Below, piece after piece: positions 50,817 to 59,566 of a stretch of 64,000 bases of DNA. The notes below the pieces were generated by a model that saw nothing but the letters and a program-made list of their open reading frames with translations, was not told the origin of the DNA and did not search any database. The translations under genes were made by a program, and so were the position numbers. How positions within the stretch are numbered: the first letter of the stretch is position 1; the number at the start of each line of letters is the position of its first letter. Source of the stretch: AC-49 sp963766605 (GTDB lineage: Bacteria > Actinomycetota > Thermoleophilia > Solirubrobacterales > Solirubrobacteraceae); contig CAVYAT010000001.1 in assembly GCA_963766605.1 (NCBI GenBank), positions 744,001 through 808,000 of the forward strand, given 5' to 3'.

Positions 50817-50834
50817 CCGGACGTGTTCGTCCGG
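50817..50834 (+). terminator. 7-bp hairpin after the SnoaL-like gene
   Basis: CCGGACG, TGTT, CGTCCGG lies 8 nt after the stop, followed by TTAGCAT. It may be a weak terminator and is directly followed by the promoter of the secreted gene. Confidence 0.45.
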
Positions 50835-50863
50835 TTAGCATCGTTGACATCGCGTTAGCACGC

Positions 50864-52396
50864 TTGGCGCGCACCGTCGCCGTGACCGCGCTGTGTGCCG
50901 GCGCGATTCCCGCTACCGCGGCGGCCGCAACCGCGACGCGCACCGCATCCGACCTTGCCGGCGCGATCGCGACCGACGGGACGACCGTCACCGGTTCGAG
51001 CTTCGTCGAGATCCCGGCCGACACGAGCGCGTCGCACGCGTCGGCCGGCATCGCGGCGGTCTACGGCACCAACGAAGACCCGCAGGACGGCACGACGATG
51101 GCCGTGCTGTCCAACGGCACCGTGCTGGGTCCCAACGACCCCGGCGGCACCAGCGACCGCGCGGGCCTCGATCAGGGTTCGGCGGCGCGCGGTGGCTTCG
51201 ACGTGACGATCCTGCGCCTCAACCTCGCCGTCGCTGCTCCGGCGAACTGCCTGGCGATCCAGTTCGACTTCTTCACCAACGACTTCGCCGTCGCTCCGAC
51301 GGCCGACTTCGCCGACGGCTTCTTCGCCGAACTCGACCCGGCCGCCCCGTGGTCGCTGGGAGCGAGCGGAGCGACGTCCGCTCCCGACGACTTCGCGGTC
51401 GACCAGGCGTCCCAGACGATCAGCATCGCCCAGGCGTTCCTTGGGATGGGGTTCAACGGCCTGCCGGTCGCCCAGAACGCCGTCGGCACGGGATACGGCG
51501 GCGCCCTGGATTGGGCGACGGCGGTGACTCCGGTGACGCCCGGCGCGCACGTGCTCGACCTGTCGATCTTCGACCGCGGCGATCACACCCAGGACTCGGC
51601 CGTCCTGCTGGACAACCTGCGACTGCTGCGCCGCAGCGCCGGCCACTGTCCACGGCGGATCGTTGTCGGCGCCGACCTCGTGGCGCCTACGGTGTCGATG
51701 ACGACGCCGGCCACCGACGTGTCGGGGACTGCGACCAGCGCGACGTTCGGTGGACTCGCGGGGACCGAGGATGCCGATGCGACATCGGTGACGCTCAACC
51801 TCTACGCCGGCGCGGCGGCCGAGGGGACCGCCGTCCGGACAGTCACGGCGCCCGTTTCGAGCGGCGCGTGGCAGGCGACGGCCGTCGACCTCGCGCCCGG
51901 GACCTACACCGCTCAGGCGCAGCAGACCGACGACGGCGGCAACGTCGGGGTCACGGCCACGCGCTCGGTCACGGTGCTCGACCCGACGACCCCGTCCGGG
52001 CCTGGCGATACGCCGCCGCCGGCCACGCAGAGCACCCCGGCACCGGTCGTTCCTGCGCCGCGGCTTACGTCCGCGCCGAAGCGCCCGAGGCTCGCCAACG
52101 TCGTCGTCAGCGGAAGCTCGCTGCGCTACACCGCCTCGGCCGCGGGGCGCCTGAAGCTGAAGATCGAGCGCCTGAGCCACGGCCATCTGCGGGGACACAC
52201 GTGCTCGCTCACCAGCCACCACGGGCGCGCCTGCACGAAGGCGACGACCGTCCTCAGCAAGACAGTGAGCGCCAAGAGCGGCGCCGGCAAGCTGCACCTC
52301 ACCAAGCTCAAGCGCGGCAGCTACCGCCTGACCATCACGCTCACCGCGAGCGGCGTCACGTCGTCGACGACCACGAGGACGTTCCGCGTCACCTGA
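50864..52396 (+). CDS. Secreted choice-of-anchor / Ig-like protein
   Basis: The protein has a signal peptide (RTVAVTALCAGAIPATA), a choice-of-anchor L-like domain (about residues 30-225, with LAIQFDFFTNDF and SAVLLDNLRLLRR), one Ig-like domain with SVTLNLYAGAAAEGT and GTYTAQAQQTDDGGN (about 245-330), a Pro-rich linker, and a C-terminal beta module rich in Lys/Arg with a Cys pair. It is probably a cell-surface adhesion or binding protein. TTG 50864 is the first standard start, but ATC 50849, in frame and 7 nt after TAGCAT (50836-50841), would give a better signal peptide. It converges with the CAP gene and overlaps it by 8 nt. Confidence 0.82.
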   Translation: MARTVAVTALCAGAIPATAAAATATRTASDLAGAIATDGTTVTGSSFVEIPADTSASHASAGIAAVYGTNEDPQDGTTMAVLSNGTVLGPNDPGGTSDRAGLDQGSAARGGFDVTILRLNLAVAAPANCLAIQFDFFTNDFAVAPTADFADGFFAELDPAAPWSLGASGATSAPDDFAVDQASQTISIAQAFLGMGFNGLPVAQNAVGTGYGGALDWATAVTPVTPGAHVLDLSIFDRGDHTQDSAVLLDNLRLLRRSAGHCPRRIVVGADLVAPTVSMTTPATDVSGTATSATFGGLAGTEDADATSVTLNLYAGAAAEGTAVRTVTAPVSSGAWQATAVDLAPGTYTAQAQQTDDGGNVGVTATRSVTVLDPTTPSGPGDTPPPATQSTPAPVVPAPRLTSAPKRPRLANVVVSGSSLRYTASAAGRLKLKIERLSHGHLRGHTCSLTSHHGRACTKATTVLSKTVSAKSGAGKLHLTKLKRGSYRLTITLTASGVTSSTTTRTFRVT

Positions 52397-53630
52397 CCGA
52401 CAGCGTGTGAGAGCTGCGGCCCAGGCGCCCGCTGCGGGCGACGGCCCGGATGACGACCTTCGCGTGTTCGTGGCGCGGGATGTGGACGACAAGCCGTCGC
52501 GTTGTGCGCCGCAGGATGAGGTGGTGGCGCCCGTGGGCGATCGAGATGCGGTAGCTGACAGCCCCGGTCACCTTGGTCCAGGTGATCGTCACGCGCGTGC
52601 CGGCGCGGACCGCCTTGATTCCCGGCGCACCGAGGGTCGTGGACTTGGACTTGCCCGAACCGCCGCCGGTCGTGCCGGTCGTGCCGGTCCCCGTTCCCGT
52701 CCCCGTCGTGCCGGCCCCGGTGCCCGTCCCCGGCGTACCGCCCGCCGGCCCGGCGACCGTGAACGACCACGTGATGGCGGCCTGGCCGGGCTGCGTGATG
52801 GCGGCGCTGTACGTGCCCGAGCCCAGCGCCGCGCGCGGGAACAGCAGCACCGCGCGATCGTTGTGCAGGATGTTCGCCCCGGTCGGCCCGTAGACGCCGT
52901 CGCTGGAGACCCAGTCGGTCTCGTCGACGATGCACAGCTGCCCGTTGGCCACGGTCATCGCCCCGCCCGGGCCGGTGAGCGTCGCGCCGAGGCCGGCCGC
53001 GGGCGCCTGCGTCAGCAGCGCGATCAGCGGCAGTCCGGCGGCGCCGGTCCACTGACAGGTCTCCAGCGGGTTGGGAGACTCGCCGCCGCTGAACGCGCTG
53101 AGGTTGGTCGTCATGCCGGGGCCGGGGAACAGGACGGGCGCCGTCGCCGGGGGCGCTGCGAAGTTCAGCCCGCCGATGACGTCGAGCGCGGCCGCCTGGT
53201 GCGCCGCGTCGAAGCCGAGCGCGACCTGCGTGAGCGCCGGGCGCAGCATGCCGATCGCGTGAAACGGCGCCGTCAGCCAGCCATCGATCGCGTCGAGCTC
53301 ACTCGTGTTGCCGCCGACGGCGAGGTCGGACCGGCCCGCCTCCTGGGCGCCATCGGCCGTGTAGTACGGGCTCGCCGGGTTCTCGGTGTGCAGGGACTGG
53401 TACTGGCCGGTGAAGTAGGACTGCGGCGTGTTGGCGAGGTAGTTCAGGTGGGCCTGCAGGCCGGCGTCCCACGCGGGCTGCTCGGTCACCGCCGCGAGCC
53501 CGTCGGCCTGGCGGTAGCGGTTGATCTCGTCCAGCCACGCCGGCGCCTGGCGCGGCGACGACGCTTGCGCGACGCCTCCGGCGGCGGCAAGCAACACGGC
53601 GGCCGCCAGGAGCGTCGAGAGAGATCGCAC
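52389..53630 (-). CDS. Secreted CAP/SCP domain protein with FnIII-like tail
   Basis: The 413-residue protein has a signal peptide (residues about 1-23), a CAP/SCP-like domain (about 30-230; WLDEINRYRQADGL, HLNYLANTP, TENPASPYY), a Gly/Thr low-complexity linker (GTGTGAGTTGTGTGT, about 300-325) and a fibronectin-III-like end (TRVTITWTKVTGAVSYRISI). CAP proteins bind lipids or act as toxins/adhesins in other bacteria. GTG 53630 follows TAGAAA by 6 nt. Confidence 0.9.
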   Translation of the reverse strand: MRSLSTLLAAAVLLAAAGGVAQASSPRQAPAWLDEINRYRQADGLAAVTEQPAWDAGLQAHLNYLANTPQSYFTGQYQSLHTENPASPYYTADGAQEAGRSDLAVGGNTSELDAIDGWLTAPFHAIGMLRPALTQVALGFDAAHQAAALDVIGGLNFAAPPATAPVLFPGPGMTTNLSAFSGGESPNPLETCQWTGAAGLPLIALLTQAPAAGLGATLTGPGGAMTVANGQLCIVDETDWVSSDGVYGPTGANILHNDRAVLLFPRAALGSGTYSAAITQPGQAAITWSFTVAGPAGGTPGTGTGAGTTGTGTGTGTTGTTGGGSGKSKSTTLGAPGIKAVRAGTRVTITWTKVTGAVSYRISIAHGRHHLILRRTTRRLVVHIPRHEHAKVVIRAVARSGRLGRSSHTLSVR

Positions 53631-53636
53631 GCTGCG

Positions 53637-53642
53637 TTTCTA
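53637..53642 (-). promoter_or_regulatory. -10 box TAGAAA, 6 nt before GTG 53630
   Basis: TAGAAA (53642-53637 on minus), 6 nt (CGCAGC), GTG. Confidence 0.45.
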
Positions 53643-53689
53643 GCAGGACGCGGCGCCAGCCGAGCCCGAATGCGTCGCTCACGCGGCGC

Positions 53690-53839
53690 GTGGCCGACCA
53701 GGCGCAGCGCGCGATGATCCTGCCCAACGCCGACCTCGACGCGGCGTTTGCGATGGCCGCGCGGCTGCGCGAGACGATCGGCGGGGAGCAGTCCGCAACC
53801 AGCGCGAAACGCGGGGTCGTTGCCGGCGGCCCGGCCTGA
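53690..53839 (+). CDS. Possible 49-residue open frame between CAP and Ppx genes
   Basis: GTG 53690 opens a 49-residue frame ending TGA, of which VADQAQRAMILPNADLDAAF and MAARLRETIGGEQ look like a protein end rather than random sequence. No start-proximal promoter or ribosome site is clear, and the frame is open upstream. It may be the remnant of a longer gene or chance. The 224-bp gap holds nothing else that I recognise. Confidence 0.2.
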   Translation: MADQAQRAMILPNADLDAAFAMAARLRETIGGEQSATSAKRGVVAGGPA

Positions 53840-53854
53840 CATGCTGAACGCACG

Positions 53855-55429
53855 GTGATGCCGTCGTTCTTCGCGCAGCGCTCCCCGACGAAGGCAGTCG
53901 TCCACCCCGAGGTCGACGACCGGCGCACCGCGATCATCGATCTGGGCTCGAACTCGTTCCGGCTTGTCGTGTTCGCGACGCGCGACGGCTGGTGGCGGCG
54001 GGTCGACGAGATCTACGAGTCGGTGCGGATCGGCGCCGGGCTCGACGAGACCGGGCGGCTGGGGCGGAAGCCGATCGAGCGCGGGCTCGGCGCGGTCGAG
54101 GTGTTTGCGAGCTTCTGCCGCGCCAGCGGCCTTGATGCCGAGGACGTCGACGTCGTCGCCACGAGCGCGATCCGTGACGCGCTCAACCGCGACGAGTTCC
54201 TCGACGCGGTGACCGCCGCGACCGGGCTCGACGTGCGCGTCCTGAGCCGCGAGGAGGAGGCCCACTACGGGTACCTCGCCGCCGTCAACTCGACGACGCT
54301 CGCCGATGGCGCGGTGCTCGACCTCGGCGGCGGCTCGCTGCAGCTCGTTGGCGTCGCCGGGCGCCTGTCGACACAGCTGGGGTCATGGCCGCTGGGCGCG
54401 GTGCGGATGAGCGAGCGCTTCCTGACCGACGGCGAGCCGGCGACGCGCAAACAGCTCAAGGCGCTGCGCACCCATGTCGCCGACGAGCTGCGCGGCGCGC
54501 CGTGGCTGCCGTCGACCGGCCGCCGTCTGGTCGCCCTCGGCGGCACCGCGCGCAACCTCGCGGCCGCCGCCCAGCGACTGCGCGGCACGCCGTCGTTCGG
54601 CGTCCAGGGCTATGTGATCGAGCACGACGTCCTCGACGAGCTGGTCGAGCTGCTGGCCGGCATGTCGGTCGCCGAGCGCGGCGGCGTGCCGGGCATCAAG
54701 CCCGAGCGCGGCGACCTGATCCTGGCCGGCGCGGCGGCGATCCAGGGCGTGATGGCGGCCGGTGGCTTCGACGGCGTCGAAGTGACCGAGGCCGGTCTGC
54801 GCGAGGGCGTGTTCTTCGAGCGCCTGCTCGCCGATTCCGATCCGCCGTTGATCGACGATGTCCGTGCGCGCTCGGTGTTCAACCTGGCCGGCCAGTACGG
54901 CGTCGACCCCGACCACACGGCCCACGTCGCGACGCTGGCGCTGAAGCTGTTCGACGACCTCGCGGCGGCCGGGCTGCACCCCGGCGACCCGATCGAGCGC
55001 GAGCTGTTGTGGTCGGCGTGCGCGGTCCACGACATCGGCGTCGCCGTCGACTACGACGACCATCACAAGCACTCGCGCTATCTCGTCCTCAACGGCGGCC
55101 TGCCCGGCTTCAGCCCTCGCGAGGTCGCGCTGATCGGCCAGGTCGTGCGCTTCCACCGCAAGGGCACGCCGAACGCCGGCCCGTTCGCGGCACTGCTGCG
55201 ACCCGGCGACAACGCCCTGCTCGATCGCTGCGCGACGCTGCTGCGGTTGGCCGAGGACCTCGAGCGCAGCCGCGACCAGACCGTCCGCGCCGTGCATGTG
55301 GTCATCGATGGAGACACGGTCCGACTCGAGCTGGAGGCCGACGGCGACGTCAGCGTCCCGCGCTGGGCCGCGGCGCGCGAGGTCGACCTGTTCGCGCGGG
55401 CGTTCGGGCGACGCCTGGCCGTGGTCTGA
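53855..55429 (+). CDS. ppx: Exopolyphosphatase/guanosine pentaphosphate phosphatase (Ppx/GppA) with HD domain
   Basis: The 524-residue enzyme has the ASKHA fold: IIDLGSNSFRLVVF near residue 28 (phosphate loop), ATSAIRDALNRDEF, and VLDLGGGSLQLVGV near 145. The C-terminal half (about residues 320-510) holds an HD-type domain with HDIGVAVDYDDHHKHSRYL and VRFHRKGTPN. It should cut polyphosphate or pppGpp. GTG 53855 is used; ATG 53858 is the next codon. Confidence 0.95.
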   Translation: MMPSFFAQRSPTKAVVHPEVDDRRTAIIDLGSNSFRLVVFATRDGWWRRVDEIYESVRIGAGLDETGRLGRKPIERGLGAVEVFASFCRASGLDAEDVDVVATSAIRDALNRDEFLDAVTAATGLDVRVLSREEEAHYGYLAAVNSTTLADGAVLDLGGGSLQLVGVAGRLSTQLGSWPLGAVRMSERFLTDGEPATRKQLKALRTHVADELRGAPWLPSTGRRLVALGGTARNLAAAAQRLRGTPSFGVQGYVIEHDVLDELVELLAGMSVAERGGVPGIKPERGDLILAGAAAIQGVMAAGGFDGVEVTEAGLREGVFFERLLADSDPPLIDDVRARSVFNLAGQYGVDPDHTAHVATLALKLFDDLAAAGLHPGDPIERELLWSACAVHDIGVAVDYDDHHKHSRYLVLNGGLPGFSPREVALIGQVVRFHRKGTPNAGPFAALLRPGDNALLDRCATLLRLAEDLERSRDQTVRAVHVVIDGDTVRLELEADGDVSVPRWAAAREVDLFARAFGRRLAVV

Positions 55430-55439
55430 TATTCGGTGC

Positions 55440-55445
55440 CATACT
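55440..55445 (+). promoter_or_regulatory. -10 box CATACT, 7 nt before GTG 55453
   Basis: CATACT, 7 nt (CGCTCGC), GTG; it sets the start of the secreted gene 11 nt after the ppx stop. Confidence 0.45.
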
Positions 55446-55452
55446 CGCTCGC

Positions 55453-57303
55453 GTGAGCGTCCGCTCGGGCCCCGCCAACGGGCCGAGGTTCCGGATCGTC
55501 CTCACGGTGGTGGGGCTCGCCGTGGCCTTGTGTGCGACGTCCGCGCCGGCGCTCGCCAAGGCGAAGCGGTGCCCGGCCGGCCAGATCACGAGCACGATCG
55601 CCTACGTGCACCACACCGGAGGCCCGGCCGATCATGCGACCGGCTGCGTCGCGCGGACGCCGACCGCCCCCAGGACGTTCGCCGGCATCGAGGCCAAGCT
55701 CCGCGCGCTCACGCTGAGCCTCGCGACGGCCAAGGTCAGACGAGCGTTTCGTACCCGAGCGGCACGGCGTGTCGCGGCGATCGACGCCAAGACCGACGCC
55801 TACATCGCCGCGCTCGTGGCCGCCGATGCAAAGACGCGCGCGCCCGCGGCCTCCCGACGGCACGGCCCACGCGCGGCGGCCGGCACGGGGCCCGACACGG
55901 TGACCAACGACAACGGCACCGTCACCAGGCGCCTCACCCACGTCGAGAACCTGGACACCGCCGACGACCTCGGCGACGCGTCTGAGTGGGACGCGACCAC
56001 CAGTCCGACCCGCGTCACCGGACACAACTCGGCGAAGAACACCGTGACAGCCGCCATCACGCACGTCGTCAAGCGGTGCCCGGACGCCGACGGGATCGAG
56101 CGCGGGACAATCCACTTCAGCCTTCGCCAGCAGAGCCAGAGCGCAACCGTGATCATGGACTCGACGTCCGTGTTCGACGCCCAGCTCGTCGGCCACTTCG
56201 ACGACAACGCGCATCTCGCGTCGGTCGACGTGATCGGGACGTGGTCGTACAAGAACCGGAGCCGGTCGGTCAGCGGAACGGTCTCGTCGGGCGGCGTGAG
56301 CGAGAACGGCGACGGCTACCGAACGCTCAATGTCAACACCACGACGACGAAGGGCAGCGACGACGCCGTCGTGCTCGGTGGCCGCGTCACCGCGCTCTGG
56401 GTCACCGGCTTGGCCGATGACTACGTCCAGCAGATGGTCAACAACATGTCGGCGAAGGGCTGCGTGCTGATCGTGCCCAATGCTGCGACGGTCCACGTCA
56501 CGGCCGGCGGCACGGTAGCGATCGTCGCCCACCTGACCGACCGCCACAACGTGACGTTCGCCGGGAGGATCAAGCAGTTCAACCCGCTGAACCGCGTCAC
56601 GCCGCCCGAGGCCCAGGGCAGCCCCGACGCGACGTTCACCTACACCGCGCCGTCCAGCGCCAAGCCGGGCGACACCGACGTCGTCCAGCTCAGCCACGTC
56701 TCCAAGCGCGGTACCGGCATCGGCGGCCTGGTGAACGTCGTGGTCGACGCGATCACCCTGCCGCAGCAGTTCACGGGCACGTGGACGCGCGTCATCACCT
56801 TCGTCACCGGCGTCACCTACACGATGACGATCGACGGCACGGCGACGTTCGAGCTCGACCCGTTCTTCCCCGCGTCGTACGGGACGTTCACGTCGCTGCC
56901 CTACGAGGTGGTCAGCGGGGCCATCACCTGGAAGATCACGGCCGACACGTGCAGCGCGAGCGGGCAGGCCGGGGTCGACATGACCAACGCGACGCGACTG
57001 ACCCTCGAGGACGTGACGACCAACCCGGCGGCGCCGCAGCCCGAGCCGCAGCCGTTCTACTACGCGATCCGTGCCCACGGCGTGGATCCGCTGCCGTCGT
57101 ATGACTTCTCGGCCTGCGGCCTGAGCGGCGGCAACCTCTCGCCGCTCTACTTCGATATCGGCTACGGCAGCCCGTTCGGCCCGGGCGCGCCGGCCGACCA
57201 GATCGTCAAGAGCTCCAACCCGAATCAGCTCAGCGGCCACCTCGTCCACAGCGACGCGGGGCTTGATCTCGACGACACGTGGAACTTCGCCGGTTCGGGT
57301 TAG
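55453..57303 (+). CDS. Large secreted protein of unknown function
   Basis: The 616-residue protein has a signal peptide (RFRIVLTVVGLAVALCATS; about residues 12-35) and then a Thr/Val/Asp-rich, beta-dominated body with TATFELDPFFPASYGTF and FTYTAPSSAKPGDTDVVQL (an Ig-like repeat). No Cys-rich or catalytic motif. The C-terminus SDAGLDLDDTWNFAGSG is acidic. It is likely a surface protein. GTG 55453, 7 nt after CATACT, is chosen; a longer frame reaching back to 54385 is a ppx shadow. The TAG overlaps the TAA of the convergent gene. Confidence 0.82.
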   Translation: MSVRSGPANGPRFRIVLTVVGLAVALCATSAPALAKAKRCPAGQITSTIAYVHHTGGPADHATGCVARTPTAPRTFAGIEAKLRALTLSLATAKVRRAFRTRAARRVAAIDAKTDAYIAALVAADAKTRAPAASRRHGPRAAAGTGPDTVTNDNGTVTRRLTHVENLDTADDLGDASEWDATTSPTRVTGHNSAKNTVTAAITHVVKRCPDADGIERGTIHFSLRQQSQSATVIMDSTSVFDAQLVGHFDDNAHLASVDVIGTWSYKNRSRSVSGTVSSGGVSENGDGYRTLNVNTTTTKGSDDAVVLGGRVTALWVTGLADDYVQQMVNNMSAKGCVLIVPNAATVHVTAGGTVAIVAHLTDRHNVTFAGRIKQFNPLNRVTPPEAQGSPDATFTYTAPSSAKPGDTDVVQLSHVSKRGTGIGGLVNVVVDAITLPQQFTGTWTRVITFVTGVTYTMTIDGTATFELDPFFPASYGTFTSLPYEVVSGAITWKITADTCSASGQAGVDMTNATRLTLEDVTTNPAAPQPEPQPFYYAIRAHGVDPLPSYDFSACGLSGGNLSPLYFDIGYGSPFGPGAPADQIVKSSNPNQLSGHLVHSDAGLDLDDTWNFAGSG

Positions 57304-57623
57304 ATCTCGCGCGGCGCCTGGAGCGGGTCGCCGCCGACCGACTGCGTGCTGACGGCCTCGACCGCCTCGAAGACCTCGGTCTGCTCCTCCTCGGAGTGAT
57401 CACCGTCGCACAAGACCCGGAAGTTGCCCGACACGCCGCTGTCGGTCTGGATCGTGATCCCCGGAAGGATCTCCTCGCCCTCGTCGAACCCGAGGCGCTC
57501 CATGTCGAAGTGCGCCAGCCCGATCCCGTTGGCGGTGTGGGTCGGGTTCTCGCGGTCGTGGGCGTTGACGGCGATCTGGAACGCCTGGAGGTTCTTCGCG
57601 ATCTTCGACGTGTCGACGGTCAC
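57300..57623 (-). CDS. Unknown protein, 107 residues
   Basis: An acidic, soluble protein (TSKIAKNLQAFQIAVNAHD, GFDEGEEILPGITIQTDSG, then SEEEQTEVFEAVEAVS) with one Cys and no known domain. GTG 57623 follows TACCCT by 6 nt. The single-gene unit lies 16 nt downstream of the reductase gene on the same strand. Confidence 0.72.
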   Translation of the reverse strand: MTVDTSKIAKNLQAFQIAVNAHDRENPTHTANGIGLAHFDMERLGFDEGEEILPGITIQTDSGVSGNFRVLCDGDHSEEEQTEVFEAVEAVSTQSVGGDPLQAPREI

Positions 57624-57629
57624 GGGCCA

Positions 57630-57635
57630 AGGGTA
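57630..57635 (-). promoter_or_regulatory. -10 box TACCCT, 6 nt before GTG 57623
   Basis: TACCCT, 6 nt (TGGCCC), GTG on the minus strand; same motif as upstream of the zinc-ribbon gene. Confidence 0.55.
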
Positions 57636-57638
57636 GCG

Positions 57639-58523
57639 TCAGACGCGCACGACGACGCCCGCACGGCACGAGATCAGCTGCGTCAGCGACGCGACGGTCG
57701 GCACGTCGACGTGATGGCGGGCGGCGGCGCGCAGGACCGAACCGGCGATCGCGTCGAGCTCCGGCTCCCGGCCCGCCTCGACGTCGCGGGACATCGACGA
57801 GCGCAGTCCCGCGTGCGCGTTGACCAGCAGCTCGGTCTCGGCCATCGCGGGGTCGAGCGTCGCCCCGGCGGCGTTGCCGGCGGCCGCCGTCTCGTGCATC
57901 ACCGCGACGAGCGCGGCGCGGCGGTCTGGGTCGTCGCGGATCGCGCCGATCGGCGCCTCGAACGCGGTCGTCGTCAGCGCGAGCGCGTTGAGCCGCACGA
58001 GCTTCGTCCACATGACCTGCGTCTCGGTCTCCGACGTGCGCGTCGGGATCCCCGCCGCCTCGAGCACCTCGACGAACTCCTCCGGCGCCCCGGCCATGTC
58101 GACGAGCAGGAACGGGCTCGTGTGCTCGATCGTCGTCGGCCCGGTGCGGGTCGCCTCGATCCGGATCGCCGCGGCGATGACGGCGTCGCCGAAGCGCTCG
58201 CGCAGGACCGGCAGGTGGTCGAGCCCGTTGAGCTGGGGGACGACGAGCGGCGGGTGGGTGCGGATCTGCGCCAGCGCGTCATGCAGACCGGTCGCCTTGA
58301 CGGTGACGATCAGCGCGTCGACCGGCTCGTCGAGCGCCACCGCCGCGCGCGGGTATGCGCGCAGGTCGCCGAGCCTCGTGCTGGTGACGGTCAGCCCGTC
58401 GCGCCCGATGGCCCCGACCGTCGCCTCGCGCGCGATCACGACGACGTCGTTTTCGGCCCGCGTCAACGCGGCGGCCAGGAAGCCGCCGACGCCGCCGGCG
58501 CCGAGCACCGCGATGCGCATCAT
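57639..58523 (-). CDS. Ketopantoate reductase-like oxidoreductase (PanE/ApbA)
   Basis: The 294-residue enzyme starts MMRIAVLGAGGVGGFLAAAL (NADPH-binding loop GAGGVGG), has VKATGLHDAL, LVVPQLNGLDH and the C-terminal domain with WTKLVRLNALALTTTAFEAP, where the family Lys and Asn are present. It would reduce 2-ketopantoate or a related 2-keto acid with NADPH. Two ATGs in a row open the gene. Confidence 0.92.
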   Translation of the reverse strand: MMRIAVLGAGGVGGFLAAALTRAENDVVVIAREATVGAIGRDGLTVTSTRLGDLRAYPRAAVALDEPVDALIVTVKATGLHDALAQIRTHPPLVVPQLNGLDHLPVLRERFGDAVIAAAIRIEATRTGPTTIEHTSPFLLVDMAGAPEEFVEVLEAAGIPTRTSETETQVMWTKLVRLNALALTTTAFEAPIGAIRDDPDRRAALVAVMHETAAAGNAAGATLDPAMAETELLVNAHAGLRSSMSRDVEAGREPELDAIAGSVLRAAARHHVDVPTVASLTQLISCRAGVVVRV

Positions 58524-58584
58524 GCGACCCGGGACAGGGGTCGGTGGCGGGTCATGGGGCGCGCGAGCCTAACCTGTCGGGCCG

Positions 58585-59238
58585 ATGGCCGTACCGGACC
58601 CCAATCTCCTCGCCCTCGGCCCGTGGGGCGTGACGCAGGTCAGCGCGACGTGGCGCGACGACGAGTACGTCCCGACGCCCGACAAGACCGCGGCCGCGGA
58701 CGCGGCGATCGCGGCGCTGCGCGAGCGCGGCTCGCCGAGCCACGACGGGGTCGCCGCGCGACTGGTCGGCCACCGCATGGTCGGCGACCGCCTCGAGCTC
58801 GAGCTCCAGCCGATGCGCTGGGCGCTGCGGCTCGTCCCCGGCGACGCCAGCGACGCGGTCGCCGTGACCTGCGTGACGCGTGACAGCGAGGGCCGCTGGC
58901 TGGCCGGGCGCCGCGCGCCGTGGGTCGCGTCGTGGGCCGGGCGCTGGGCGCTGGGCGCCGCCGGCGCGGTCGACTTCGGCGAGAACCCCGCCGACACGCT
59001 GTCCCGCGAGCTCGACGAGGAGTGGTCGGTCGCGCCGGCGCGGATGACCGTCGAGGCGCTCGTGCACCTGCCGCAGCGCCTCGTCATGGTCGTCGGCACC
59101 GCATGGCTGCACGAGGGGGCACAGGTCGTGCCGGACCACGAGCACGACATGCACGCGTGGTGGCCGGCCGACCCCGCCGAGTGGCCGCCGGAGGGCGACG
59201 AGCCGCTGCGGCGCCTGGCCGACCTCGTGCTGCGGTGA
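58585..59238 (+). CDS. NUDIX hydrolase
   Basis: The 217-residue protein has the Nudix box GAVDFGENPADTLSRELDEE around residue 130, matching GX5EX7REUXEE, followed by TVEALVHLPQRLVM. It hydrolyses a nucleoside diphosphate derivative. An N-terminal about 60 residues without known fold precede it. ATG 58585 follows TAACCT by 9 nt. GTG of the next gene lies inside its TGA (GTGA). Confidence 0.92.
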   Translation: MAVPDPNLLALGPWGVTQVSATWRDDEYVPTPDKTAAADAAIAALRERGSPSHDGVAARLVGHRMVGDRLELELQPMRWALRLVPGDASDAVAVTCVTRDSEGRWLAGRRAPWVASWAGRWALGAAGAVDFGENPADTLSRELDEEWSVAPARMTVEALVHLPQRLVMVVGTAWLHEGAQVVPDHEHDMHAWWPADPAEWPPEGDEPLRRLADLVLR

Positions 59239-59534
59239 TCACGTTCTCGCGGCTCAAGCGCGGCTCGTTCCTGCACTCGGCCATCTACCTCGCGCTGCTC
59301 GCGGTCTGGATCATCCCGGGCCTCAAGCAGCCGACGTTCGTACTCGGCCTCGCGCACGGGATCGGCTGGATCCTGATGTCGATCGCCTGCCTGTACGCCG
59401 TACGCACCCGCGTGATCCCGCTGCGCCTCGGCGTGGCGGTCGCGGTCATCGGCGCGATCGGGCCGTTCGTCGGCAGCTACGAGTTCGTGCGCACAGAGCA
59501 CCGGGAGTTGGACAGCCAACCGTCCACGAAGTAG
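59235..59534 (+). CDS. DUF3817-like membrane protein, 99 residues
   Basis: Three hydrophobic segments (about residues 12-30, 37-55 and 65-85), with AHGIGWILMSIACLYAVRTR between, match the small DUF3817 membrane family seen in actinobacteria. GTG 59235 overlaps the NUDIX stop. Confidence 0.82.
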   Translation: MITFSRLKRGSFLHSAIYLALLAVWIIPGLKQPTFVLGLAHGIGWILMSIACLYAVRTRVIPLRLGVAVAVIGAIGPFVGSYEFVRTEHRELDSQPSTK

Positions 59535-59566
59535 GTTCGGCGGCGCCTACGCCAGCCTGGTCCATC

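Noticed and set aside
54385..55429. Long plus-strand frame upstream of the secreted gene
   Set aside because: It overlaps ppx in another frame and has shadow composition; the real start is GTG 55453.
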